A DNA stretch of 54,131 nt from Alphaproteobacteria bacterium (GTDB lineage: Bacteria > Pseudomonadota > Alphaproteobacteria > Micavibrionales > Micavibrionaceae), in assembly GCA_009929775.1 (NCBI GenBank), contig RZZS01000008.1:1-54131 (forward strand), written 5' to 3'. The notes under the pieces are model-generated. The model ran no database searches. It was not told the origin of the DNA and saw only the letters and a program-made list of their open reading frames with translations. Numbering within the stretch: the stretch's first letter is position 1; every line of letters begins with the position of its first letter. Positions 1-8,108 of the stretch are shown one piece after another. The translations under genes and the position numbers were made by a program.

Positions 1-164
1 ACCGAGGAAAATACTGGGATTCAACACCCCGCAAGAAGTCTTTTCCGCCGCATTGGCCCGCCCACCCCCCAATCGGGCACTTCACTGTTGAAAGGGCGCT
101 TTTTGAAAAACGATATAAAAACAACGGGAAAACCGGCTCTCCGGACTTCGTTCGGGAAAGAGCT

Positions 165-989
165 CTATTGCTTCGCGGGGGGAGCATTTCGCAGGAACAC
201 TTGATCGGCATTATACCGCCGTAAAATCGCATCCAGCGTACCGTCGAGTTCGATCAGCATCAGAACGCCGTCTATTATCTCCTTAAGACGCGGCTCGCCA
301 GGAGGCAGAAGCATGACGGCGGGAAAAGTCGCAAACGGTTCGTGGTCATACAGTATCTTGAGCTCGCCCGGGCTTGCCCTGTCATACGCCTGAAACGACG
401 TGACGTCGTCGATCATGAAATCCGCTTTTCCGGTCAGGAGGCTGGCGATGGCATCGCCGTTTGTCGCGCTCTCCGGCAGGGACATTTCCTTCACGTCCGG
501 AAGATAGCGCGCCACAACCTGCTGCGACGATCCGCCGTCGATCTGAACAATCGTCAGGGACGGGTCGTTGAAATCCTCTATCTTTTCGAAAGTCCGTTTC
601 TCGTCAGCGCGGCCCCATGCGTAGAGCGGCGTGTAAATCTGCGGCGCATTATAGGAGACCATTTTGATTCGCCCCGGATGCAGCCAGTAGCCCGCACAGG
701 CCATATCGACGCGGCCCGTGCGAACGCTTTCGACAACCGTGCCCCAGCCGAGTTCCTCCGCCCACTCGATTTTCAGATTTAGCCGTCGCCCGGCTTCCTC
801 CATCAGATCATGGAAGATGCCTTTAATCTCGCCGCTGTTCGGATCGACGAAAAGCAGGGGTTGCCAGAGGCTGTAACCGCATCGAATAGTGTTCGAGTCC
901 ATGACCCGCTGATATATTTTCCCGTCCTCGGCTCTGGCCGAAACAGACAGAACCATCAGCAGAGATGTAAAAAACAGGATTCTGCTCAT
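165..989 (-). CDS. Periplasmic amino-acid-type substrate-binding protein
   Basis: This 274-residue protein has a clear signal peptide (hydrophobic stretch then an ARA cleavage-like site near residue 20) and the fold of family 3 solute-binding proteins. Recognisable parts are the N-terminal IRCGYSLWQPL strand, a GIFHDLMEE helix, and the pattern of an alternating two-lobe binding protein through residue 260. Such proteins bind amino acids or related small molecules in the periplasm and deliver them to an ABC importer. No permease or ATPase gene lies beside it, so it is either an orphan component or has another role. It is the gene immediately downstream of recF, separated by 31 bases. The substrate cannot be told from sequence. 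The start is an ATG matching the signal peptide. Confidence 0.8.
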   Translation of the reverse strand: MSRILFFTSLLMVLSVSARAEDGKIYQRVMDSNTIRCGYSLWQPLLFVDPNSGEIKGIFHDLMEEAGRRLNLKIEWAEELGWGTVVESVRTGRVDMACAGYWLHPGRIKMVSYNAPQIYTPLYAWGRADEKRTFEKIEDFNDPSLTIVQIDGGSSQQVVARYLPDVKEMSLPESATNGDAIASLLTGKADFMIDDVTSFQAYDRASPGELKILYDHEPFATFPAVMLLPPGEPRLKEIIDGVLMLIELDGTLDAILRRYNADQVFLRNAPPAKQ

Positions 990-1020
990 CGTCCGTTCCT
1001 CTTCTCCAACCGGCTATCGA

Positions 1021-2148
1021 TCACGAAACAGGAAACACCCGTCCACCGTCCACAGTACAGAACTGCCCGTCCGGCTGCAATCCCGCGAACAGGGCAGCGT
1101 CTGTCCCGGTCAGCCAGACCTGCGTTCTCAGAGACAACAGTATCCGGAACAGCGCCGCGCGGCGCGAGTCGTCCAGATGCGCGGCCACTTCGTCGAGTAG
1201 CAGGACGGGGGCGATCCCGCGTTCAGCGGCGAGAAGGCGCGCGTGGGCGAGGATGATCCCAACCAGCAGGGCCTTCTGTTCGCCCGTCGAGCACTGGGCC
1301 GCGGGCATGTCCTTGGCGGCGTAGGCAACGAGCAGGTCGCTCCGGTGCGGCCCGAAGGCCGCTCCACCAGTCGCCGCATCCGCCGCTCGCGCCTGCGCGA
1401 GTTTTTCGCGAAACATCTCCTCGACCCGCAAGGCGGGCATGCCGGAAAGCGACTCCTCGACGAACCCCGAGGCCCCGATCCGGGCACGCGGGAAATGCGT
1501 GGTTTCTTCTTCCGTGACCTTGTCGCACGCTCGCTGCAAACGCTGGACGTAATCGAGGCGCGCCGCCGAAATCGCCACGCCGGTTTCCGCCATCTGCGCC
1601 TCCAGCCCCGCGAGCCAGGCCGGATCGCCTTTTCCCTCGCGCAGCAGTTTCGAACGTTGGCCCATCGCGTTTTCGTAGCGCGTCACGCGTCCGGTATGGC
1701 CGGGGTCGAATGTGAAGACAAGCCGGTCGAGAAAACGCCGCCGCGAACCCGCCGAATCGAGAAAAATACGGTCCATCTGCGGCGTCAGCCATACACAGGA
1801 CAGGTATTCGGACAGGGCCGTCTGTCCCCGCGCCGTTTCGCCGTTCACGCGCACGATCCGCTTTTCGGTCGCGGGGTCGAGGCCGGTACCAATTTTCGCC
1901 GAACCGTATGGCGTTTCAACGGTTGCCGAGAGCGCCCAGGGCGCATCATCTCCCCGCTGCTGCATTTCTGTCATTTTCGCCCCTCGCAACCCGCGCCCCG
2001 GCGAGAACAGCGACACCGCCTCGAGAATATTCGTCTTCCCCGCCCCGTTCGGCCCGGTCAGAACCACGGGACCGCCATGCAGACGTTCAAGGCAAGCCTG
2101 CGCATAAGAACGAAAATTTGTCAGTTGAAGGCGGGTGATATGAGACAT
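1021..2148 (-). CDS. recF: RecF, recombination mediator ATPase
   Basis: RecF is an SMC/ABC-like ATPase that helps load RecA at single-strand gaps during replication repair. The 375-residue protein opens with the typical RLQLTNFRSY segment, carries a Walker A motif GPNGAGKT at residues 32-39, and near the C-terminus shows the signature STGEQKALL and the Walker B-like LLLDEVAAHLD. Length is normal for the family. It lies downstream of dnaN on the same strand, which is the classical dnaA-dnaN-recF order, but gyrB, which often follows recF, is not here. The 310-base gap to dnaN suggests that recF may have its own promoter. Confidence 0.95.
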   Translation of the reverse strand: MSHITRLQLTNFRSYAQACLERLHGGPVVLTGPNGAGKTNILEAVSLFSPGRGLRGAKMTEMQQRGDDAPWALSATVETPYGSAKIGTGLDPATEKRIVRVNGETARGQTALSEYLSCVWLTPQMDRIFLDSAGSRRRFLDRLVFTFDPGHTGRVTRYENAMGQRSKLLREGKGDPAWLAGLEAQMAETGVAISAARLDYVQRLQRACDKVTEEETTHFPRARIGASGFVEESLSGMPALRVEEMFREKLAQARAADAATGGAAFGPHRSDLLVAYAAKDMPAAQCSTGEQKALLVGIILAHARLLAAERGIAPVLLLDEVAAHLDDSRRAALFRILLSLRTQVWLTGTDAALFAGLQPDGQFCTVDGGRVFPVS

Positions 2149-2458
2149 GCCTTTTTAAACCACAGAGCCCGCAAAGATCACAGAGAGATTTGAGAGAATC
2201 GGGGACGATCACCGGAATCGCTTAAAAGCACGAAACCGCGCCTGAGGTTGCCCACGTTTTGTTCCAAAAGCTTGTCATCACAAACGAATGTGAGGGAACT
2301 TTGAAATCCCAACCGACACAGATTCCTCACATTCGCTCGGAATTACAGGGCACAACGAAAAAGCGCACACGAACTCGCCAGAACAAGACGCCAGAAATTC
2401 AGGCGTTTGCCTCGCGAGGCTTATCCATCCCGGATCGGGGACGAAACCTCTACAGAGC
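2149..2458. other. recF-dnaN intergenic region with inverted repeat
   Basis: This 310-base gap holds no convincing gene. A plus-strand ORF from 2259 has no family resemblance. It contains an inverted repeat with 11-base arms (CGAATGTGAGG at 2285-2295 and its complement at 2325-2335) and a perfect 12-base palindrome GCCTCGCGAGGC at 2409-2420. Next to the recF start (2157-2192) is a stretch rich in the CACAGAG word, resembling a low-complexity interspersed sequence. A transcription signal for recF is likely but no clear promoter could be assigned. Confidence 0.5.
2285..2335. repeat. Inverted repeat, 11-bp arms, 29-bp spacer
   Basis: The arm CGAATGTGAGG (2285-2295) is matched exactly in reverse complement by CCTCACATTCG (2325-2335). 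The loop of 29 bases is long for a terminator and no T-run follows. It could be a binding site or a folded leader of recF transcripts. Function is unknown. Confidence 0.5.
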
Positions 2459-3580
2459 CTAAACCCGCAGCGGCATCAACACATAGAGCGCCGCGCTATC
2501 CGCCGTGTCCTGGATGATGGTGGGAGAGGCGGAGTCGGCCAGGGTCAGGCGGCAGCCCTCGCCTTCAATCTGACCCGTGATGTCGAGCAGATAGCGAGCG
2601 TTAAAGCCAATCTCCATCTCGGCGTCGCTGCTAACCTCGACTTCCTCGGTCGCGCTGCCCGCTTCCGGCGAACTGGCCGAGAGAACCATCGTCTTGCCGT
2701 GAATCGCGATCTTGACCGCGCGACTCTTGCCGTCGGAGATCGTCGAAACCCGGTCGACGGCGTTCGTGAAAACTTTCGGATCGATCTCGACCACCTTGTC
2801 GTTGCCCGCCGGAATGACGCGGGCGTAATCCGGGAACGTGCCATCAATGAGCTTGGAGGTCAGGACGATCTGGTCGAACTCAAAGCGAATTTTGTTCTGC
2901 GAGAGGCTGATGCGGATCATATCGGCGGCATCCTCTACCAGCTTGCGGAGTTCGCCGACCGCCTTGCGAGGAACGATAATCCCCGGCATATCCGAAGCAC
3001 CTTCGGGCAACGGCATTTCAAAACGGGCGAGTCTGTGCCCGTCCGTCGCGACCGCGCGCAATACGGAAAGGCCCTCGTTTTCAGCTGCGTGCAAATAGAT
3101 GCCATTGAGGTAATAGCGGGTTTCTTCCGTCGACATCGCGAATTTCGTCCGGTCAACGAGAGAGCGCAATTCGTCGGCGCGGATCGCGAAACCGGTCGGC
3201 AGGTCCCCGCCACTGATATCCGGGAAATCAGCGACCGGCAGGCAGCTCAGCTTGAATCGCGAGCGCCCGGAGCGAACTTCCATCTGGTTTCCCGACGGAT
3301 CGACCTCAATCTCAACGTTCGAGCCATCAGGCAGTTTGCGGATGATATCGTGAAAAGTATGCGCGGGCGCAGTCGTCACGCCCGGCTGGATGACCTGCCC
3401 AGCAACGGCCTCGGTGATCTCGAGGTCCATGTCGGTCGCAGTAAGGCTGAGCGTGCCGTTTTCGGCCTTCATCAGAACGTTTGAGAGGATCGGAATCGTG
3501 TTCCTTCGCTCCACGACGCTCTGGACGTGTCCCAGTGAACGAAGAAGTGCTGCGCGCTCAATGCTCAGTTTCATATTCAT
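2459..3580 (-). CDS. dnaN: DNA polymerase III beta sliding clamp
   Basis: DnaN forms the ring-shaped dimer that tethers the replicative polymerase to DNA. The 373-residue length and three-domain pattern match the family: N-terminal LSIERAALLRSLGHVQSVVERRNTIPILSNVL, central domain with the YYLNGIYLH strand near residue 155, and C-terminal VLMPLRV. The long segment is summarised here only by its ends. The start can be at 3580 (MNM) or two codons later at 3574 (MKLSIE), which is closer to homologues. It lies between dnaA and recF on the same strand, with 134 bases to dnaA. Confidence 0.96.
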   Translation of the reverse strand: MNMKLSIERAALLRSLGHVQSVVERRNTIPILSNVLMKAENGTLSLTATDMDLEITEAVAGQVIQPGVTTAPAHTFHDIIRKLPDGSNVEIEVDPSGNQMEVRSGRSRFKLSCLPVADFPDISGGDLPTGFAIRADELRSLVDRTKFAMSTEETRYYLNGIYLHAAENEGLSVLRAVATDGHRLARFEMPLPEGASDMPGIIVPRKAVGELRKLVEDAADMIRISLSQNKIRFEFDQIVLTSKLIDGTFPDYARVIPAGNDKVVEIDPKVFTNAVDRVSTISDGKSRAVKIAIHGKTMVLSASSPEAGSATEEVEVSSDAEMEIGFNARYLLDITGQIEGEGCRLTLADSASPTIIQDTADSAALYVLMPLRV

Positions 3581-3714
3581 TTCCAGCAGTAAGGTCCGGT
3601 AAGATGGAAAACGACTATAACATTCCGTCCCGCAGGCTCAAACGCTTTTTAGAGCGCAGACAAAGGGGGACGGATATTTTACTCCGTCCCCCTCCGGAAT
3701 CCTGCCCTCATGGG

Positions 3715-5142
3715 TCAGCCCGTCAAGGCCCGGCGAATCACTTCAACGTCCTGCGTGAAGACATCGTCGCCTTCCATGAGTTCTTCGATCTTGCGCACGG
3801 CATGCATGACCGTTGTGTGGTCGCGGCCCCCAAACTTCCGGCCGATTTCCGGCAGCGAGCGGGAAGTCAGTTGCTTTGCGAGATACATAGCGACCTGACG
3901 CGGACGGGCGACATTACGGGCCCGGCGGGCCGAATGCATATCCGAAATCCGGATATTATAATGCTCGGCCACCTTCTTCTGGATCTCGTCGATCGTGATG
4001 CGGCGATTGTGCGCGCGCAGCAGGTCCTGCAACACTTCCTGCGTCGATTCGAGCGTAATCGGCTGACGAACGACATCGGCATGCGCGACAATGCGGTTCA
4101 GGGCGCCTTCGAGCTCGCGAATATTGGAGGTAACTTTGAGGGCCAGAAACTCGAGAACCGAATCGGGAACTTCCGCACCAAGCATCTCACGTTTGGCCTT
4201 GAGAATCCCGAGGCGCAGATCGTACGTGCTCGGCTGGATGTCGGCGACGAGGCCCCAGGCGAGACGGGAACGCAGACGCTCCTCAAGACCGGCAAGGTCC
4301 TGCGGAGGCTTGTCGGCACTGATGATGATCTGCTTGTTCTGATCTACGAGTGCATTGAAAGTATGGAAAAATTCCTCCTGAGTCGATTCCTTGCCGGAAA
4401 TAAACTGGATGTCGTCGATCATCAGCACGTCGACCGAGCGGAACAGCTCCTTGAAGGCCATGGTTTCCTGCGAGCGCACGGCACGCACGAACTGGTACAT
4501 AAATTTCTCGGCCGACATATACATGACGCGCTTTTCCGGCCAGTTTTCATTCATCGCCCAAGCGATGGCGTGCATCAGGTGCGTCTTGCCGAGACCGACG
4601 CCGCCATAGATAAAAAGCGGATTAAACGGCACGCTCGCACTTTCGACCACCCGGCGGGCGGCGGCATGTGCCAGCGCGTTCGGCTTGCCGACAATAAACG
4701 AATCGAAGGTAAACCGGGCGTCAAGCGGCGAACTCAACTCGGCCACAAGACTGTCGGGCCGGTTCTGGTTGGCTTTCTCTGGAACCTCCGGAACGGCTGC
4801 CTGTTCTTCCGGTTCGAGCGGAATCGGATTTTGCACGACAACAATTTCAAGACGCTTGACCTCGGAGCTGGCTTCCGAGCACATCTCAAGAATGCGCGCA
4901 GAATAATGCGTCTGAATCCAGTCGCGCATAAAGCGGGTCGGAACCGAAACCTCGAGCGTACCATGATAGCAGGCCTGAAGAGACAGGGGCTTCAACCAGC
5001 TTCGAAAGACCGCCTCGCTGAATTCCTCCCGGAAATTCTCATAGACTTTGTTCCAAAGAGTTCGAATCTCGGGAGTCGGCGCGTAGGATTCTGTGAAAAC
5101 GCCATTGGAAGCTTTTGCTTCTCTTGCCCCATTATGTGTCAT
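3715..5142 (-). CDS. dnaA: Chromosomal replication initiator DnaA
   Basis: DnaA binds DnaA boxes at the origin, melts the duplex and recruits the helicase. The 475-residue protein shows all four regions: an N-terminal domain that includes RSWLKPL, a variable linker near residues 105-140, an AAA+ core with Walker A GGVGLGKT at 180-187 and Walker B VLMIDDIQF at about 239-247, and a C-terminal DNA-binding domain with the signature GGRDHTTVMHAVRKIE starting at residue 438. The upstream gap to rpsT carries one perfect DnaA box, which could serve both autoregulation and origin function. Gene order rpsT-dnaA-dnaN-recF is consistent with an ancestral origin locus. Confidence 0.97.
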   Translation of the reverse strand: MTHNGAREAKASNGVFTESYAPTPEIRTLWNKVYENFREEFSEAVFRSWLKPLSLQACYHGTLEVSVPTRFMRDWIQTHYSARILEMCSEASSEVKRLEIVVVQNPIPLEPEEQAAVPEVPEKANQNRPDSLVAELSSPLDARFTFDSFIVGKPNALAHAAARRVVESASVPFNPLFIYGGVGLGKTHLMHAIAWAMNENWPEKRVMYMSAEKFMYQFVRAVRSQETMAFKELFRSVDVLMIDDIQFISGKESTQEEFFHTFNALVDQNKQIIISADKPPQDLAGLEERLRSRLAWGLVADIQPSTYDLRLGILKAKREMLGAEVPDSVLEFLALKVTSNIRELEGALNRIVAHADVVRQPITLESTQEVLQDLLRAHNRRITIDEIQKKVAEHYNIRISDMHSARRARNVARPRQVAMYLAKQLTSRSLPEIGRKFGGRDHTTVMHAVRKIEELMEGDDVFTQDVEVIRRALTG

Positions 5143-5685
5143 TCTTATCGTCTCCGGTTTTTCTAGTTTTACCCACGGTCACGCTACGCTGATTGAGAAA
5201 CGTCTCTGGCCATGCCTGCAAAAAGCCAAAAAACGCCGTTACACACGACCAGATCAAGATCGTCTGCCACCGTCTTTATCTATGTTCCAAATCAGCAAAA
5301 AGGCTCAAAATGCGAAAACGCCCCTGGGTATTCAAAAGCGCCTTCCTGGTCGGCCTACCCCTCTACCACACAGGGTCGGACTTCGATAAAAGGCCACGAT
5401 ATCGTCCGGCGAAAACACACTTGCGATTTTCTGAACGCCCGGGACCTTTTTTATCAAGAATTCTCGGAAACTGGCTGTGACAGCGCGTTTCCGCATCCGA
5501 TGTGGATAACAGTAACGGCTTTTTCGGGGGGGCGCAACAAGAACAAAAGGTGAAATTTCAAAAAAGAAAGATTAGTTCAAATAACCATAACAATCATAGC
5601 GGAATGGCCTCAGGAATTACTTCCAAAGGCCAAAACAAATAACTGTAATTACTTTTTTATGAGGAAATGCTACTAAGCGGTCCGA
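5143..5685. other. dnaA-rpsT intergenic region, candidate origin
   Basis: These 543 bases carry no gene I can support; short plus-strand ORFs here have no family features. A perfect DnaA box (TGTGGATAA, 5501-5509) is followed by an A+T-rich tract from about 5540 to 5670, unlike the G+C-rich surroundings. This layout, a box next to an easily melted tract beside dnaA, fits an origin or a DnaA-controlled promoter. Only one perfect box is seen; other near-matches are poor, so a full oriC is not proven. The dnaA promoter must also lie here. Confidence 0.45.
5501..5509 (-). promoter_or_regulatory. DnaA box (perfect TTATCCACA)
   Basis: The plus strand reads TGTGGATAA, the exact reverse complement of the consensus high-affinity DnaA box. 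It lies about 360 bases upstream of the dnaA start and beside an A+T-rich tract. Confidence 0.65.
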
Positions 5686-5958
5686 TCAGGAGGCCTGCTT
5701 CAAGGCCTTGATCCGGGCGCTCAGGCGCGACAATTTGCGTGCCGCGGTGTTCTTCGGGAAAATGCCCTTTGCCACGCCGCGCGACAATTCGGGGCGTGCT
5801 GCCTTAAAGGCGGCTTCCGCGTCCGGAGCGTTCCCGGCACCAATCGCCAGTTCCACCTTCTTGATAAAGGTGCGAATGCGGTTACGGCGTGCGCCGTTTG
5901 TGTCCGCACGACGGTTGTTGCGACGAATCCTCTTCCGAGCTGACGCGTGATTAGCCAT
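5686..5958 (-). CDS. rpsT: 30S ribosomal protein S20
   Basis: S20 is a small, very basic protein that binds 16S rRNA early in 30S assembly. The chosen start gives 90 residues beginning [17 protein letters not shown], typical of the family; a longer reading from 6006 would add 16 unrelated residues. The rest shows the characteristic lysine and arginine-rich helices and the [10 protein letters not shown] motif near the C-terminus. It is monocistronic or leads toward dnaA, and is preceded by a good sigma-70-type promoter at 6049-6078. Confidence 0.96.
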   Translation of the reverse strand: MANHASARKRIRRNNRRADTNGARRNRIRTFIKKVELAIGAGNAPDAEAAFKAARPELSRGVAKGIFPKNTAARKLSRLSARIKALKQAS

Positions 5959-6048
5959 TAATTGTTCTTCCCGTTGTCTGTTTTCAATCCACCCCGCGCA
6001 CCGCAAAAAGCGGCCGAAAGAATCGTTCCTTTCGCGAGATCAGTGTGA

Positions 6049-6078
6049 CTTGTACTCACCCGAACCATGATTTGTCAA
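6049..6078 (-). promoter_or_regulatory. Sigma-70-type promoter for rpsT
   Basis: On the minus strand a perfect -35 TTGACA (6073-6078) is followed after 18 bases by TACAAG (6049-6054). It is placed about 90 bases upstream of the rpsT start, as expected for a strong ribosomal-protein promoter with a short leader. Prediction from consensus only. Confidence 0.5.
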
Positions 6079-6111
6079 GCACTGTTGATTCGAAACCGGC
6101 CAACATGGCGA

Positions 6112-6495
6112 CTAACGAGGCGTCAACGTGAAGCGAACGACCCGGCCCCCGTCTCGCGGTGCCACGACAATTTTGAGTTCCTCGTCCTTGCGCACATAGG
6201 AACCGCGCTCCGTTGGTGCCCAGCCAAGCTGCGGCAGGGTCAGGCTGTAAAAGCGGCTGATGGCGCCTTCCGGAAGACTGCCCGAAACGGCCATCGACTC
6301 GGCAATCCGGCCCGAGGGCTTGTCGAAAACCACCGATTCGTCGATCAATTCTTCCAGCCCAGGCATCAACGGGACATCCTGAAGAACCGTCAGGAAACGC
6401 GGCACTTCGTCTCCTGCGGCCCGAACGGGGGAGATCCCGGTCGCGGCAAGCCCGAATACGAGCATCAACAAAAAAAGGAATCCCTGACGGCTCAT
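6112..6495 (-). CDS. Small secreted protein of unknown function
   Basis: With the ATG at 6495 this is 127 residues: an N-terminal signal peptide (hydrophobic LFLLMLVFGLAATG then PVRAAG), followed by an exported domain of about 100 residues with no cysteine and no motif I can assign to a function. Its start overlaps the mutM stop by four bases (ATGA), so the two are translationally coupled and co-transcribed. Similar small exported proteins next to mutM occur in alphaproteobacteria, but I do not know a role. Probably periplasmic. Confidence 0.7.
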   Translation of the reverse strand: MSRQGFLFLLMLVFGLAATGISPVRAAGDEVPRFLTVLQDVPLMPGLEELIDESVVFDKPSGRIAESMAVSGSLPEGAISRFYSLTLPQLGWAPTERGSYVRKDEELKIVVAPRDGGRVVRFTLTPR

Positions 6496-7346
6496 GACTC
6501 TTCCTGTTTCACAGGGCAATAAAAGGTTGATCGTCCTGCCTGCACCACGCGGCGAACCCCGCCCGTTTCGGAGAGATCACAAGCACAGTCGGGGCAGCGT
6601 CGGCTTTCCCGATCATATACGGAAAAAGCGAACTGAAAATAGCCTGTTTCTCCATTTATCCGGGCATAATCCCTCAAAGTGCTTCCTCCAGCCTCAATCG
6701 CCTTCGTCAACACGGTCCGCACCGCGCGGACGAGCCTGTCGGCACCGGCCTCGTCCAGTTGGTTGCAAGGAAGGAATGGCGACAGGCCTGCAAGAAACAA
6801 CGCCTCACAGACGTATATGTTACCAAGCCCCGCAACGACGCTCTGGTCGAGGAGTGCCGTTTTGAGGGGCCTCCGCCCCTTTACAAGCCTCTCCATCAAC
6901 GCCTGCCCGAAAAATTCGTTTCCGAGCGGCTCCGGCCCCATGGAAGCGAACGCGGGATGCGCCTGCCAGGGTGCACCTGCCATACTCATAAGCACCATGC
7001 CGAACCGCCTCGCGTCGTTAAAGGCGACGACAGCGCCGCCTGCAATGCGCCAAACGAGATGATCATGCGTCTTCGGCCCGTCCCAGCGTGATTCAGGAGC
7101 AATCGATATGCGCCCCGACATTCCGAGGTGAAAAATTACGCTTTCTCCGCTGCCAAGCGGCATCACCAGATATTTGCCCCGGCGTAGAACAGAAATGACC
7201 GTCTGGCCGGTAACCCGTTCCACGAATCGCTCCGGAAACGGCACACGCAAATCCGGACGGCGGACGTCCACCGCCCTAATCACACGTCCCGGCAAGACAT
7301 CGGCGAGACCGCGCCGGATTGTTTCTACTTCAGGAAGTTCAGGCAT
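6492..7346 (-). CDS. mutM: Formamidopyrimidine-DNA glycosylase, missing a zinc ligand
   Basis: MutM (Fpg) removes 8-oxoguanine and formamidopyrimidines from DNA. The start at 7346 gives 284 residues with the essential N-terminus MPELPEVETIRRGL, where P2 and E3 are catalytic; a longer frame upstream is not used. The helix-two-turn-helix region (GLGNIYVCEALF) and the C-terminal hairpin arginine (AGRSTFYC) are present. The zinc finger is odd: C251, C254 and C277 are there, but the fourth ligand, normally in CPxCQ, is K280 (CPVKQ). C256 might substitute. The gene lies 10 bases downstream of an unknown membrane protein and is coupled to the secreted protein that follows. Confidence 0.93.
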   Translation of the reverse strand: MPELPEVETIRRGLADVLPGRVIRAVDVRRPDLRVPFPERFVERVTGQTVISVLRRGKYLVMPLGSGESVIFHLGMSGRISIAPESRWDGPKTHDHLVWRIAGGAVVAFNDARRFGMVLMSMAGAPWQAHPAFASMGPEPLGNEFFGQALMERLVKGRRPLKTALLDQSVVAGLGNIYVCEALFLAGLSPFLPCNQLDEAGADRLVRAVRTVLTKAIEAGGSTLRDYARINGETGYFQFAFSVYDRESRRCPDCACDLSETGGVRRVVQAGRSTFYCPVKQEES

Positions 7347-7356
7347 GGCGCAGCAG

Positions 7357-8064
7357 CTATTCCAGCGGTTCCCAGATGATGTAGTCCGCCCCGGCAATGT
7401 CGAAAAGAGGGTTTTTGAGGCCGTACATTTCGACCATCCTCTCGCGACCATAGGACAGCGCCCGCCCCCGAATCTTTTCCGGAAGCATATATTCCGGCGG
7501 CCCCGCCGCCCAGACAAGCTTTCCACCCTTGCGCTTCGCCTGCACCGGGAACGGCGCCGATCCCATCCCGTAATACCGGTAACCATCGCTCCTCGGACGC
7601 CCGAAATCATTCCGGGGCGTAAAAATTAGGTAGTCTCCGTCCTCGGCTATCTCGCCACGCGAAAAACGCCGGGTTGTCACGCCTTCGGTTGCGTAGATGA
7701 TCTGGTAGAGACCCCCTTCGACCTGCAGGGTCGCGCGACCGGAGCCGACGCTGGTTGCCCAGGCCCCTTCCGTCTCGGAGATATCGGCCGCGCCGAAATT
7801 GCGGATTGGAGATCCGTTCCCCCCGACACCGGTCGTCAGAATCAAAATGGCGAAAACGAGCACGATCAATCCACTACCGAGCATTCCGGCAAGGACGAAC
7901 GCTTCAGGTTGCCCATCGCGAAGCCCCGCCCATAGCCGACGGGCACACGAAGCAGCAGACACGAGGAGCATTTGCCGCCGATGCGGACCCGGACCGCCCT
8001 CGGACTGCACGACAGGTGCCGCCGGTGACGCCCTTTGCTGTTGTATTTTCGGCCCCTCGTTCAT
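7357..8064 (-). CDS. Unknown protein with one membrane segment
   Basis: The 235 residues form a proline-rich cytoplasmic head, one membrane helix at about 55-80 (FVLAGMLGSGLIVLVFAILI) and a C-terminal domain of about 150 residues that is probably periplasmic. No motif identifies a function. The C-terminal domain has many aromatic and glycine residues (GGLYQIIYATEG, GYRYYGMG), suggesting a beta-rich fold. It ends 10 bases before the mutM start, so it is likely in one transcript with mutM and the small secreted protein. Confidence 0.65.
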   Translation of the reverse strand: MNEGPKIQQQRASPAAPVVQSEGGPGPHRRQMLLVSAASCARRLWAGLRDGQPEAFVLAGMLGSGLIVLVFAILILTTGVGGNGSPIRNFGAADISETEGAWATSVGSGRATLQVEGGLYQIIYATEGVTTRRFSRGEIAEDGDYLIFTPRNDFGRPRSDGYRYYGMGSAPFPVQAKRKGGKLVWAAGPPEYMLPEKIRGRALSYGRERMVEMYGLKNPLFDIAGADYIIWEPLE

Positions 8065-8108
8065 TTCTTCAGTATGCGACAGGCATGCCGCGACGGCAAG
8101 TTTCAGCC

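Noticed and set aside
3481..5166. 561-residue plus-strand ORF across dnaA and the dnaN start
   Set aside because: It is antisense to DnaA, whose motifs are complete, and shows no protein family features.
5193..5553. Short plus-strand ORFs in the dnaA-rpsT gap
   Set aside because: Three overlapping frames, none with a ribosome site or protein family look; the gap is better read as regulatory or origin DNA.
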